A stretch of DNA of 64,000 nucleotides from Streptomyces gardneri (GTDB lineage: Bacteria; Actinomycetota; Actinomycetes; Streptomycetales; Streptomycetaceae): NCBI RefSeq assembly GCF_006539185.1, contig NZ_BJMN01000015.1:124001-188000 (forward strand), read 5' to 3'. The notes under the pieces are model-generated. The model did no database searches, was not told the origin of the DNA, and saw only the letters and a program-made list of their open reading frames with translations. Positions 8,452 to 16,692 of the stretch are shown in pieces (the first letter of the stretch is position 1; each line of letters opens with the position of its first letter). Position numbers and translations under genes: made by a program.

Positions 8452-9171
8452 CTACGGAACCGGCTCGTAGCTGACGAGAGCCGCAGGGCAGTCCTCGCCG
8501 AGACCGAGGAGAGCCTGACGTTCGGCTTCATCGGCCGCGAGGTTCCAGCGCAGCTTCGTGCCGACCCAGGTCGTCGCGTAGGTGCAGTGGTACGAAGCAT
8601 CCGAGGGCAGCCATTCGGCCGGGTCCTTGTCACTCTTGGATCGGTTGGACGCCGCGGTGACGGCGATCAGGGTGTCGGGGCTGTCCTGGTCGTTCGCATA
8701 GGCTTCCCGCCGCGCAGGGCTCCACGGCGTCTGCTCGGAGTCGTACACCTCAGCGAGCGGCACGAAGTGATCCACATCGAGCCGGGCCGCGTCGGTCACC
8801 ACGACGCCGTCGTACGGGCTGAGCCAGGATCCGCCGGTCAATGCACAGCCAGCCGCGATCTGGGGCGCTTCGACTGCTTCGGTGAGGATGACCTCCTTGC
8901 GGGTGTTGCACCCGTCGGTCGCGTTGAGGCCCTTGTTCCAGTGCTTGTAGAGAGTTCGGCTGTACCCCTCGCGGTGCTCGGCGGCGACGGGGATCTGGTC
9001 AATGGCCTCGAAGAGCGTCAGCAGTACCTGAGTCGACGGACCCGGGGCACCGTGGAGCTGTGTCCGCTGGACATGCGAGACGTCGGCCACAGCTGGCAGG
9101 GGCGTTGCGAGGACGGGAAGGGCGGCGAGGGCGAGGGCGGGCAGAGCGCGCAGCATCAAGTTGGTGATCAT
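8452..9171 (-). CDS. Secreted HNH endonuclease family protein (DUF1524/GmrSD-type)
   Basis: The 239-aa protein starts best at the ATG at 9171, giving MITNLMLRALPALALAALPV and an Ala-Val-Ala type cleavage region. This is a clear signal peptide. The body contains the DUF1524-type HNH nuclease core: the RLDVDHFVPLAEVYDSEQTP segment with the DH..P catalytic pair (about residues 135-150), AYANDQDSPDTLIAVTAASN with the Asn, and NRSKSDKDPAEWLPS with the second His-like/Lys region. Streptomycetes encode several such exported nucleases that degrade extracellular DNA. Cys residues at about 100, 120 and near the C-terminus could form disulfides. It stands alone with its own terminator. Confidence 0.85.
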   Translation of the reverse strand: MITNLMLRALPALALAALPVLATPLPAVADVSHVQRTQLHGAPGPSTQVLLTLFEAIDQIPVAAEHREGYSRTLYKHWNKGLNATDGCNTRKEVILTEAVEAPQIAAGCALTGGSWLSPYDGVVVTDAARLDVDHFVPLAEVYDSEQTPWSPARREAYANDQDSPDTLIAVTAASNRSKSDKDPAEWLPSDASYHCTYATTWVGTKLRWNLAADEAERQALLGLGEDCPAALVSYEPVP

Positions 9172-9262
9172 GTCTCGCGTTGTAGCCTCGCTACCTCTCC
9201 GCCCGGAAGGCATTCCCGGGCCAACTCACCCGGTCGGGTGGCGGTTTTCACTGCAGAAACGA

Positions 9263-10017
9263 TCACCGAGTGGTCGACTCTCGTCCGGCTTCGAGGGCTC
9301 TCCGGCGTGCTTGGAGGTAGGCGGTCCAGTCGGTGCCGCATCGTCTGCGCCACTGCTGCGCGGTTGCGACGTGCATGCCGAGAAGCGGCGCGAGGGCCGC
9401 GGGCGGCATGTCCTGAGCGAGTTGGATCAGTGCGGTGGTGCGAGAGGACCGGAGAGGGATGCCGTGCTTGGCGAGAGCGCGCGCCAGAGGTCCGGTCGAA
9501 CGGTGGGCACCAGGCCGAGTGCCCGGGAAGAGCCAGGTACTGGGAGCGTTGGCGCTCCAGCCGTACCGTGGGCGTTCTGCGGTGAGCCGCTGGAGGACAG
9601 CGGCGAGCGGACCGGGCAGGCGGATCGGGGTGTCGTCCAGGCGCAGGGTGAGGAGGCCGTCGGCTTCACCCAGGTGATCGGTGGTCAGGGCGACGATGTG
9701 GCTGAGGTGCTGGCCGAACATCAGCACCAGGGACCCGGCCGTCCGTACGTCCAGCGGAAGTTCCTCATCGTGCACACACTGCTGGAGCAAGTCCCAGTGA
9801 GCATCCTCGTCCATTCCCTCGGGCTCGGACTTGCCTCGGAACGGGACCTCGAGTTCGCGGCTGTGTCCCCGGCGGGCGGCCCAGACGAGGAAGCCCTCAG
9901 CTCGTAGCGTGTACTGGGCCCGTCGGCGAGCCACCGGTCGACATGGTGCTGAGTGGCTGCCTCAAGTGCGAGGTCGCGGCCGGTGAGGTGCTGCAGAAAG
10001 GCAACGGCGGCATTCAC
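9263..10017 (-). pseudogene. Tyrosine-recombinase-like protein, frameshifted and N-terminally truncated
   Basis: Two overlapping minus frames together give a familiar Streptomyces recombinase-like protein. The upstream frame has FLQHLTGRDLALEAATQHHVD and RWLADGPST; the downstream frame continues with FLVWAARRGHSRELEVPF, LPLDVRTAGSLVLMFGQHLS, TTDHLGEADGLLTLRL, WLFPGTRPG and ALIQLAQDMPPAALAPLLGM. The join needs a frameshift near 9900. The N-terminal part of the usual roughly 450-aa protein is missing. No clear catalytic R-H-R-Y set is visible, and family members are often annotated as site-specific recombinases or hypotheticals. A decayed gene is the best reading. Confidence 0.6.
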
Positions 10018-10174
10018 GCGGGTGCGCGCCCACGCCGTGCGGCCAGAAGTGCTCGGTGTGTGTGCGTGGCCCGGCGCCGGGCCCGGGGCATCACGGACCA
10101 GCGGACATACGGCCGGAGGAGACTCGCATGGTGGGATGGCGCACGGGACCTGAAGGATACCGATGCGCGAAGCG

Positions 10175-10219
10175 GCGGCCTGGTTTCCCCCTCATAGGGC
10201 GCGGGGGAAACCAGGCCGC
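10175..10219. terminator. Strong hairpin terminator
   Basis: GCGGCCTGGTTTCCCC at 10175-10190 pairs perfectly with GGGGAAACCAGGCCGC at 10204-10219 (16 bp, 13-nt loop). It lies 16 bases past the stop of the DUF397 gene on the minus strand. Confidence 0.8.
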
Positions 10220-10235
10220 TTGCCTATGTGAGCGG

Positions 10236-10457
10236 TCAGGCGGAGAACGCGCCATCCGTCACGCCAGCCACGAACGTGGACCAAGCGGTCGGCGTGCTCT
10301 CGAAGGCCGGGCCGTTGTTCTGCTTCGAGTCGCGGGTGGCGATGGTGCCGCGCTCTGTGAGGGCTGCGACCTCGACACAGTTGTTGCCGCTGTCGCCGCT
10401 GTACGACGATTTGAACCATTCGCCAGCAGGGGCGAGGCTCAGGGAGTTGAGGGCCAT
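10236..10457 (-). CDS. DUF397 domain protein
   Basis: The 73-aa protein carries the DUF397 pattern: W.KSSYSGDSGNNCVEVA near residues 14-30, then RDSK...GP......W..FV.G. These small acidic proteins are the standard partners of DUF5753 XRE regulators in actinomycetes (WhiJ-like systems) and may act as an inhibitor or toxin-like switch. Its start is three bases after the stop of the XRE gene, so the pair is one transcript, closed by a strong hairpin. Confidence 0.93.
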   Translation of the reverse strand: MALNSLSLAPAGEWFKSSYSGDSGNNCVEVAALTERGTIATRDSKQNNGPAFESTPTAWSTFVAGVTDGAFSA

Positions 10458-10460
10458 ATT

Positions 10461-11324
10461 TCAGATCTCTCGGGATAGTTGGTGCAGGAAGTCAGGCGTT
10501 CGCTTGACCGGGAGAGCGCCATCTCGCAGGGCTTCGAACCTGCGGGAAAACAGCCAGATGTCCGTCTGCTTGTCCGTGATGCTTGATCCACCGTCGATCG
10601 TGTCCATTTGGGCCACGACTGGCAGTGGGTCGGGGAAGTCCATCAGGGTGAAGTCGTAGGCGCAGCGGTAGGTCGGCTCCTTCGACGGCAGTATCTGGAT
10701 GGTGACGTTGTCGAGCTCGTTCAGCCGGTTGAGCTCGTCGTACTGCTTCAGCATGATGTCCCGGCTGCCCACGATGTTGCGCAGGGCGGCCTCGCCGAGG
10801 ATCACCCGCAGCTCGAGAGGGTCCTCTCGGGTCAAGACCTGCTTGCGCTGCATGCGGAGCTCCGCCCCGCGTTCCACCGTCTCGGTGTTCGTCTCGTCTA
10901 CCGGCTTTGCGGCAGCGATGAGGGCGCGGGCGTACTCCTCGGTCTGGAGCAGTCCGAAGACGACGTGCGGTTGCCAGGCCCGGATCGACACGGCGCCGTC
11001 CTCGAGCCCGACGTAGAAGGCCATCCCCGAGGGCATGGTGCGCCAGAAGGGAGACCACCAGCCGCGGTGGAGGCTGCCCTTGTGCATGTCGAGCAGGAAC
11101 TCGACGTCGTCCTTACTGGTGACCCCGAGGCGACCCAGGACTGCTGTCAGGTCGGCGTGCTTACGGAAGGCCGATGTTCCGTTTTCCACACGTCGGTACT
11201 GGGACTCGGAGATCCCTAGTTCATCTACCACTTGCTCGATCGTCATTCCGCGCTGCTTGCGCAGAGTCTCAAGTTCCTTACCGAGCCGCATGCGCCGGAC
11301 AGTCGGTCCGGTGGGAGCCGCCAC
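10461..11324 (-). CDS. XRE-family regulator with DUF5753 domain (WhiJ-like)
   Basis: The 287-aa protein has an N-terminal helix-turn-helix (residues about 12-70: LGKELETLRKQRGMTIEQVV, LGISESQYRRVENG) and a C-terminal DUF5753 domain. The latter contains RAWQPHVVFGLLQTEEYARA, an RM.RKQVLTREDPLE.R.ILGEAAL segment and a VTIQILP/FTLMDFPDPLPVVAQMD core. This is the classic WhiJ-like architecture. It is followed after three bases by DUF397 and is divergent from a HATPase gene, the usual three-gene context controlling differentiation or antibiotic production in Streptomyces. The inverted repeats in the 350-bp divergent region are plausible operators. Confidence 0.93.
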   Translation of the reverse strand: MAAPTGPTVRRMRLGKELETLRKQRGMTIEQVVDELGISESQYRRVENGTSAFRKHADLTAVLGRLGVTSKDDVEFLLDMHKGSLHRGWWSPFWRTMPSGMAFYVGLEDGAVSIRAWQPHVVFGLLQTEEYARALIAAAKPVDETNTETVERGAELRMQRKQVLTREDPLELRVILGEAALRNIVGSRDIMLKQYDELNRLNELDNVTIQILPSKEPTYRCAYDFTLMDFPDPLPVVAQMDTIDGGSSITDKQTDIWLFSRRFEALRDGALPVKRTPDFLHQLSREI

Positions 11325-11460
11325 GTGCCGTCCTCCTGAGTCAGTTGCAGCAGTTTCGCCCCTGAGCCCAACGAACTCGGCTGAGAGTCAGGCAGTTTCG
11401 GGTGAGGATCCGAGTGTTTCACCTTGAGTCCCCCCTGCAAAGTCTGGGCCCTAGGCTTCT

Positions 11461-11504
11461 GCATATGCCATTCCATGTGGAGGTTCCACATGGGGTTGCA
11501 TATG
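11461..11504. promoter_or_regulatory. Nested inverted repeat, candidate operator of the XRE regulator
   Basis: CCATGTGGA (11473-11481) and TCCACATGG (11485-11493) form a perfect 9-bp inverted repeat with a 3-nt spacer. They are flanked on both sides by GCATATG (11461-11467, 11498-11504). The element lies in the AT-richer gap between the divergent XRE gene (starts 11324) and HATPase gene (starts 11671). A GTTCC/GGAAC repeat follows at about 11528-11540. Operator function is inference from position and symmetry. Confidence 0.5.
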
Positions 11505-11670
11505 AACTGTCGCATGGAGGAACGTAGTTCCGCGAGGGAACGCGTCTTCTGTTGAAGACCGCGCCCCCTCTGATCGTGCCGAGAGGCCGGTCGCAGCCCG
11601 CTGCGCAGGCTCATCACCGCCGTGGCAGTGGGTTCGTCTTCCATACTCCCAACACCAGCCGAGGCCGAAC

Positions 11671-12609
11671 ATGACGAGCCAGAGCCCCATCGTTCGCGAA
11701 CAAGACCCTGCGGCATTAGCAGGCACCCGTAGCAGCGTCATGGACCACGCTGTGGGGATCGCACCGAGCGTCCGACCCGTTCTTAACCTCTGTATCGAGC
11801 GCCATCCCGTACCCGCGCCTGGAGTCTTGTCGGAGCAGGACGCTGTCTGGCCCGGACGTCTTCGCCGCATCCTGCGAGGCCGCCTCGCCTATTGGGGGTG
11901 CGCGGGTCTGGTGGAGAGTGCCGAGCTGCTCCTGACCGAGCTGGTCACGAACGCTTTACAGCACACCGGCAGCCACGGTTTCTTTCACGTGCGTGCTGAA
12001 CTCCGCGGCAGCCTGTGCCGGATCGAGGTCAACGACGGCTCTGCCGAACGGCCGAAGTTGAGGGAGGCGACCCTGTCCGATGAGAGTGGCCGCGGCCTCC
12101 TCCTCGTCGATGCGATCTCCCATTCCTGGGGTGTCAGCAAGGACGGTGCGACGACCTGGGCCACCCTAGTGAGCGACGAACCTGCGGTGGAACCCGACAC
12201 CGATTTTGTATGCGAGCGGGCGCTGTCGATCTCGCCCGACGCCAACGCAGCCGCTGCCGCCCGGGTGGCAGCGCGGACGCAGCTCGCGATCATGTCTTGG
12301 CCCGGCCCCCACAACGTTGCTGTGGACGTGTTGTACGTCCTCGTCCGGAACGCCGTCGAGCACGGGCTCGCCGAGGGGAGTGCCGGCCGGAAGCTGGACG
12401 TCTGGCTCCGGATCAACGCGCGCGGTGAACTGCTCGTCGACGTTCAGGACCACACCTGCGACTTTCCTCGGTTCGAGCAGGCCGTCCGGGGCGAGCTGGG
12501 GCGCGGCTTGTGGGGCGCGCAGCGCCTCGGCGCCGTCCTGTCCTGGTTCCCCGCCGGCCACGGCAAGACCGTGCGTGCCATCCTGCAGCCGGGACCGGTC
12601 GACCTGTGA
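11671..12609 (+). CDS. Protein with two tandem HATPase domains (anti-sigma/serine-kinase type)
   Basis: The 312-aa protein holds two GHKL-type ATP-binding modules. The first (about residues 65-175) has the N-box ELLLTELVTNALQHT, the G1 box VNDGSAERPKL and G2 SGRGLLLVDAISHSWGV. The second (about 195-305) has VDVLYVLVRNAVEHGL, VDVQDHTCDFPRF and LGRGLWGAQRLGAVLSWF. Such RsbW-like domains bind ATP and control sigma factors or act in XRE/DUF397 modules. Single-domain versions are usual; the tandem form is less common. The second G1 box is D-H-T rather than D-x-G-x-G and may be weak. It is divergent from the XRE/DUF397 pair and overlaps the next gene by GTGA. Confidence 0.85.
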   Translation: MTSQSPIVREQDPAALAGTRSSVMDHAVGIAPSVRPVLNLCIERHPVPAPGVLSEQDAVWPGRLRRILRGRLAYWGCAGLVESAELLLTELVTNALQHTGSHGFFHVRAELRGSLCRIEVNDGSAERPKLREATLSDESGRGLLLVDAISHSWGVSKDGATTWATLVSDEPAVEPDTDFVCERALSISPDANAAAAARVAARTQLAIMSWPGPHNVAVDVLYVLVRNAVEHGLAEGSAGRKLDVWLRINARGELLVDVQDHTCDFPRFEQAVRGELGRGLWGAQRLGAVLSWFPAGHGKTVRAILQPGPVDL

Positions 12610-13148
12610 CCGCCATCGTGACGGCCGACACCAGCACGCTGATGCAAACCCTGGTCGATGCCTCCGGCGGGCCAGGGGAGCGGGCCCCCGACATGGAGCA
12701 CCTCGCCGAAGTGTTCCGCAGCCTCCTGGGCGGCGCTGCGAACCGGGACACAAGTGTGCGTCTCGGCGGGAGCTGCTTCGACGTCGTCGTGACCAGCTCT
12801 GGTGTTCAGGCCAGCGCCGCGGTCACCATCATGGACAAGGTCCAGGGCGGATGCGGCCCCGTCGTCGAGGACACGAGGGACGGCCTCTTCTACTGGTTCG
12901 TTCCGCCGGGCACCACCGGCCGGTGGGAGCCGCACACGCACGCGGTGTGCCTCGGCGCCCCGTTCACGATCATGCTGCCGTCGCTGAAGACCACCACCCT
13001 GCCAAGTACACCGGGACCGTATTGGTTGCGGCCGTCGCCAAGTGACCGCCTGGTCCCGGCCGCCCTACTCTGGCAGGTCCTGGACCGGCTCCGGCCGGAG
13101 CCGACTCCCCACGCCGCCTTTGCGGACTGTCTCGGTTTAGCCCCCTGA
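12606..13148 (+). CDS. Hypothetical protein, translationally coupled to the HATPase gene
   Basis: The GTG at 12606 overlaps the HATPase stop (GTGA), so the 180-aa product is probably coupled. An N-terminal helical region (STLMQTLVDASGG..., MEHLAEVFRSLL) leads to a beta-rich part with VRLGGSCFDVVVTSSGVQAS and YWFVPPGTTGRW. The C-terminus has GPYWLRPSPSDRLVPAALLW. The GPYW.RP....LVP..LL pattern recurs in streptomycete proteins encoded beside XRE or bifunctional primase/polymerase-like genes. I do not assign a function. It is not an export substrate (no signal peptide). Confidence 0.75.
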   Translation: MTAIVTADTSTLMQTLVDASGGPGERAPDMEHLAEVFRSLLGGAANRDTSVRLGGSCFDVVVTSSGVQASAAVTIMDKVQGGCGPVVEDTRDGLFYWFVPPGTTGRWEPHTHAVCLGAPFTIMLPSLKTTTLPSTPGPYWLRPSPSDRLVPAALLWQVLDRLRPEPTPHAAFADCLGLAP

Positions 13149-13394
13149 ACCCCTGGTGCCGGAGCGGAGCCGTCTTTGGCGCCGGGGCCTCGAACTCCCA
13201 GACCACGGCTGCAAGGACCGGCTCGCGGCCCAGCCGGGGACTTCGCCGAGCTCGGCGAGAAGATGGCCAAACCCTACTTCGCTGGCTGGGGCCTCGCCGT
13301 TGAGAGCGGGCCTGTGCCGCTGCTGGCCGCCATCTCACTCTTCGTCTGCACATCGAGAAGTTCGTGACCGATCGCAATTCCGGAGGTCGTATCT

Positions 13395-14003
13395 GTGAAT
13401 CAGCATGGTGAGAGCGCTGCCCGGCGTCGGGTGGCGACGCTTGGCCCGGACGGCACCGATGCGCACGCAGAGGCTTTGCGCCTGTTCGACGACGTCGTTC
13501 TGGCTGACTCGTTCGAAAGCGCCATGAACGTGGCGTTCGAGGGCGGCATGTACGCACTGGTGGCGACGGGGTTTGTCGAGCGGTCCGGGGCGGCGGTTTC
13601 GGACTTGTGGGTGAACCTGCACTTCAGGCACTTGGGGCGGATGCGGATCGTGGGCACGTGGGAGAGCCCGACGAAGCCCATGTGTGTGGCGGCTGGTCCT
13701 GAGGTCGCCGATCTCGGGGCGCTGCGGTCGATCGCGCTGCATCCGGCGACGGACGTGTTCGCCGAGCGGTTCGCTCCGCAGGCGGACCGCCAGTATGTGG
13801 ACGCGAAGCCGCTCGCGGTCCAGCAGGTCGTCGACGGGGCCGCGGACGGCTGCATCGGTTCCCTGGACGTTGTCGAACGCTACAGGGGCCTGACCGTGCG
13901 CGAGGTGTTCCGTCCGACGATGGTCTGGGTCCTCTACCAGCCCGCCGGCCAGGGCGAGTTACCCCTCTATGAACCTCCACGAACCATGCCAAACCGCTGC
14001 TAG
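13395..14003 (+). CDS. BacA / prephenate dehydratase-like protein
   Basis: The 202-aa protein begins at a GTG preceded by GGAGG at 13381-13385. It opens with VATLGPDGTDAHAEA, like the LGP.GT motif of prephenate dehydratases and of the prephenate decarboxylase BacA (about 204 aa). DSFESAMNVAFEG, a THR/SPTKPMCVAAGPE-like region, SIALHPATDVF and VDGAADGCIGSLDVVERY then match the rest of the type II periplasmic-binding-like fold in order. The length fits BacA rather than full dehydratases with an ACT domain. It lies 69 bases upstream of the epimerase operon and could supply a prephenate-derived unit. The fold is likely; the reaction is inferred. Confidence 0.6.
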   Translation: MNQHGESAARRRVATLGPDGTDAHAEALRLFDDVVLADSFESAMNVAFEGGMYALVATGFVERSGAAVSDLWVNLHFRHLGRMRIVGTWESPTKPMCVAAGPEVADLGALRSIALHPATDVFAERFAPQADRQYVDAKPLAVQQVVDGAADGCIGSLDVVERYRGLTVREVFRPTMVWVLYQPAGQGELPLYEPPRTMPNRC

Positions 14004-14072
14004 GGTCGGGCGCCTGACAGCCCCCGGTGCGTGAACACACACCGGGTCCGTGCCCACCTCGGGAGATACCCC

Positions 14073-15083
14073 ATGAAGGTTCTGATCACCGGCGGTGCCG
14101 GATTCATCGGTTCCACCATCGCCTCCGCCTGCCTCGACGAAGGCATCGACGTCGTCATCCTCGACGACCTGTCGACCGGCCGCGCCGAGTTCGTCGAAGG
14201 ACGGACCTGGTACCGCGGCGACATCGCCGACGGCGACCTCATCGACCGGATCTTCGCCGAGCACCCCGACATCGACGCCACGATCGGGTGCGCCGCCAAG
14301 ATCGTCGTCCCCGAGTCCGTGGCCCAGCCGCTGTACTACTACACCGAGAACGTCTCCAAGGGCCTCGCGCTCCTTGGACACCTCACCCGCAACGGCTGTG
14401 AGCGGTTCCTGTTCTCTTCCTCCGCCGCGATCTACGAGGCCGGGCAGGGGATCACCGAGGCCGCGCCGCTCCACCCGATGAGCCCCTACGCCCGGACGAA
14501 GGCGCACTTCGAGAACGCGCTCGAGGACATCGCCGCTGGCACACAGCTGAGGGCGGTCTCCCTGCGGTACTTCAACCCGATCGGATGCGACCCCAAGCTC
14601 CGCTCGGGCCTCCAGGTCATGCAGCCCACCCATGCCCTCGGCGTCATGATCGACGCCTTCCACGCCGGACGTCCCTTCCCCGTCACCGGCACCGACTGGG
14701 AGACCCGTGACGGCACTGGCATCCGCGACTACGTCCACGTCCACGACCTCGCTCGCGCCCACATCGCCGCCGTCCGCCGCTTCGACACCATCACCTCGAA
14801 CGACGAGCACGGCACCCCGTACCGCGTCATCAACCTCGGGTCGGGCACCGGCACCACCGTCTTCGAGCTGATCAAGGCTTTCGAAAGCGTCACCAGCAAG
14901 CCCCTCGACACCCGCCTCACCGGCCGGCGACCCGGCGACAACCCGGGCGCCTACCCCGACATCACCCTCGCCAAGGAGCTCCTGGACTGGGAACCCGCCC
15001 TCACCGTCGAGCAGGGCATCGCCGACTCCCTGGCCTGGTACGACAAGCGCGGCCTGATCCTCACCGAAGGAAGCAACGAATGA
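14073..15083 (+). CDS. NAD-dependent epimerase (UDP-glucose 4-epimerase-like SDR)
   Basis: I start at the ATG at 14073 (SD GGGAG upstream), giving MKVLITGGAGFIGSTIASAC with the Rossmann GGAGFIG motif at residues 7-13. VVILDDLSTGRAEFV, FLFSSSAAIYE (catalytic Ser), SPYARTKAHFE (the YxxxK pair), LRYFNPIG, RDGTGIRDYVHVHDLA and YRVINLGSGTGTTV follow in the order of GalE-type extended SDR enzymes. The length of 336 aa is normal. These enzymes invert C4 of nucleotide sugars or act on related substrates. The gene opens a run of overlapping genes (ATGA with the next), so it is likely part of a biosynthetic operon. Exact substrate unknown. Confidence 0.88.
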   Translation: MKVLITGGAGFIGSTIASACLDEGIDVVILDDLSTGRAEFVEGRTWYRGDIADGDLIDRIFAEHPDIDATIGCAAKIVVPESVAQPLYYYTENVSKGLALLGHLTRNGCERFLFSSSAAIYEAGQGITEAAPLHPMSPYARTKAHFENALEDIAAGTQLRAVSLRYFNPIGCDPKLRSGLQVMQPTHALGVMIDAFHAGRPFPVTGTDWETRDGTGIRDYVHVHDLARAHIAAVRRFDTITSNDEHGTPYRVINLGSGTGTTVFELIKAFESVTSKPLDTRLTGRRPGDNPGAYPDITLAKELLDWEPALTVEQGIADSLAWYDKRGLILTEGSNE

Positions 15084-15961
15084 CCTCTGCGCCCTTACGG
15101 GCCGCCCGCCCGGTGACGAGCATCCTCGTCGCCGGGTACGGCACCCTCACCTCCGGGATCGTGCCCCACCTCCTCAGCCTCCCGGACACGGCCCTCACCG
15201 TCGCCAGCCGCCACCTCACCGCCACCCCCGACCCACGGGCCACCCTCATCCATCCCGACGCCGTCGGTACCACAGCACCCGACGTGATCATCGGCTGCTT
15301 CGCCGACGACGAGCACAGCAGGGCCTTCTGGCAGCACCCCCGCACCACACACGTGCTCGCGGACCACCGGCCCGCGTGCATCGAGCTGTCGACCATCACC
15401 CCCACCTGGGCCGAACAGTGGCACCTGCTCCTCCAGGACCACGGCGCCCTGCCCGTCGAGTGCCCCGTCACCGGCAGCCGGCCCGGCGCCATCGCCGGAA
15501 CCCTCACCGCGTTCCTCTACTCCTCCGCGATGGACGAGCGCGCCGAAAGGGTCCTGGGCACCTTCACACGCAACCGCCACCGGTTCACGGCCCCCGGACA
15601 CCCCGCCCGCTTCAAACTCGTCTACAACGCATGGGGCGCGACGATCCTGCACTCCCTCGGCGTCTACGCACCCCTCCTGCCCCCACTCCTGGGCGACGAC
15701 TCCGCGACCGCCACCGAGATCATCACCACCGACGGCTGGATGTCCGTGATCGCCTCCACCAAGCTCCACCGCATCCACCGCGACGACTACTCCGACCCCG
15801 ACTTCACCGCCACCCACATGGCCAAGGACCTCCGCTACGCCCGCGAGCTCCTCGGCCGCCTCCCGCTCCTCGAATGCACCCTGAAGGCCTTCGAGGAGAC
15901 CGTGAAGCACTCCGGCCCCTACGCTGACTTCACCGCCGTCGCCGTCTCGGAAGCGCCATGA
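15080..15961 (+). CDS. Beta-hydroxyacid dehydrogenase-like NAD(P)-binding protein
   Basis: The 293-aa protein starts in an ATGA overlap with the epimerase. It resembles the 6-phosphogluconate/3-hydroxyisobutyrate dehydrogenase family: an N-terminal Rossmann segment (VTSILVAGYGTLTSGIVPHL), the second-strand IIGCFADDE region, a substrate-loop motif VECPVTGSRPGAIAGTLTAF and the conserved catalytic-Lys region FKLVYNAWGATIL. The glycine pattern of the first motif (GYGTLTSG) is somewhat atypical. Family members oxidise beta-hydroxyacids or reduce imines (the imine-reductase branch is related). It is coupled to a nucleotidyltransferase-like gene downstream (ATGA at 15958). Substrate unknown. Confidence 0.8.
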   Translation: MTSAPLRAARPVTSILVAGYGTLTSGIVPHLLSLPDTALTVASRHLTATPDPRATLIHPDAVGTTAPDVIIGCFADDEHSRAFWQHPRTTHVLADHRPACIELSTITPTWAEQWHLLLQDHGALPVECPVTGSRPGAIAGTLTAFLYSSAMDERAERVLGTFTRNRHRFTAPGHPARFKLVYNAWGATILHSLGVYAPLLPPLLGDDSATATEIITTDGWMSVIASTKLHRIHRDDYSDPDFTATHMAKDLRYARELLGRLPLLECTLKAFEETVKHSGPYADFTAVAVSEAP

Positions 15962-16692
15962 AGGCCGCCGACCTCCCCGACCTCGTCACGCACCTGCGCA
16001 CGACGCTCGCTGCGACACACGGCACGTCGGTGGGCCTGTCCGGGTCGCTCGCCCGCGGCGATTACCGCACCAGCGACAACGGGACGGTCACCTCCGACCT
16101 CGACCTCATACCGATCGTCCCCCGGGCCACCGACGTCCCCGCCGTCCGCCGGCAGATCACCCCCGTCCTCCAGGACGTCACCGACCGGTTCGCGATCGAC
16201 GCCACCGCGGCGATCACCCTGCTCGCCGTCTACCGGCAAGTCCCCTGCGCCTCGTACATCACCAGCATGGCGGGCCGACAGTTCCTCGTGGACCCGCTGA
16301 ACCTCGGTACCGCGCCGTCCTTCACGCACACCACCGACGATCTCCTGCCCTGGCTCATCCAGCCCATCACGTACTACCTGGCCAAGGCCAGCCACGAGGA
16401 CCCGATCACCAACCTCGCCAAGGCCCGCGCCGCCGCCCTCCACCTCACCGATCACCTCGGCCTCGACGACCGCGACGCCCCCCGCGACCTGACCCGCACT
16501 GTCCGGGAGGTCTACGACCGCTACGACGTCACCCTCCTGGCGTCCTCGGCCGCCTACCTCAACGCCCCGACAGCGCCCGACCGCTTTCAGGCCGTCCGGG
16601 ACCTGGTGTTCATGGAGAACCAGGGCATCCCCTTTACCGACTCCGCGCTCGCGGCCCCGCGCCGTCATCAGCGGACCAGGAGCACCTCATGA
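15958..16692 (+). CDS. Nucleotidyltransferase-like protein (kanamycin-NTase fold)
   Basis: The 244-aa protein has the minimal nucleotidyltransferase signature GLSGSLARGDYRTSD followed by SDLDLIPIVPRA (residues about 22-52), that is, G-S-x(5,9)-S/D-x-D. A further acidic residue lies in FAIDATAAITLL. The rest is helical, as in aminoglycoside nucleotidyltransferases and related MNT proteins. It overlaps both neighbours by ATGA, so it belongs to the biosynthetic operon. It may adenylylate a small molecule or peptide made by the operon, or serve as a self-resistance factor. Which is inference. Confidence 0.75.
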   Translation: MKAADLPDLVTHLRTTLAATHGTSVGLSGSLARGDYRTSDNGTVTSDLDLIPIVPRATDVPAVRRQITPVLQDVTDRFAIDATAAITLLAVYRQVPCASYITSMAGRQFLVDPLNLGTAPSFTHTTDDLLPWLIQPITYYLAKASHEDPITNLAKARAAALHLTDHLGLDDRDAPRDLTRTVREVYDRYDVTLLASSAAYLNAPTAPDRFQAVRDLVFMENQGIPFTDSALAAPRRHQRTRSTS

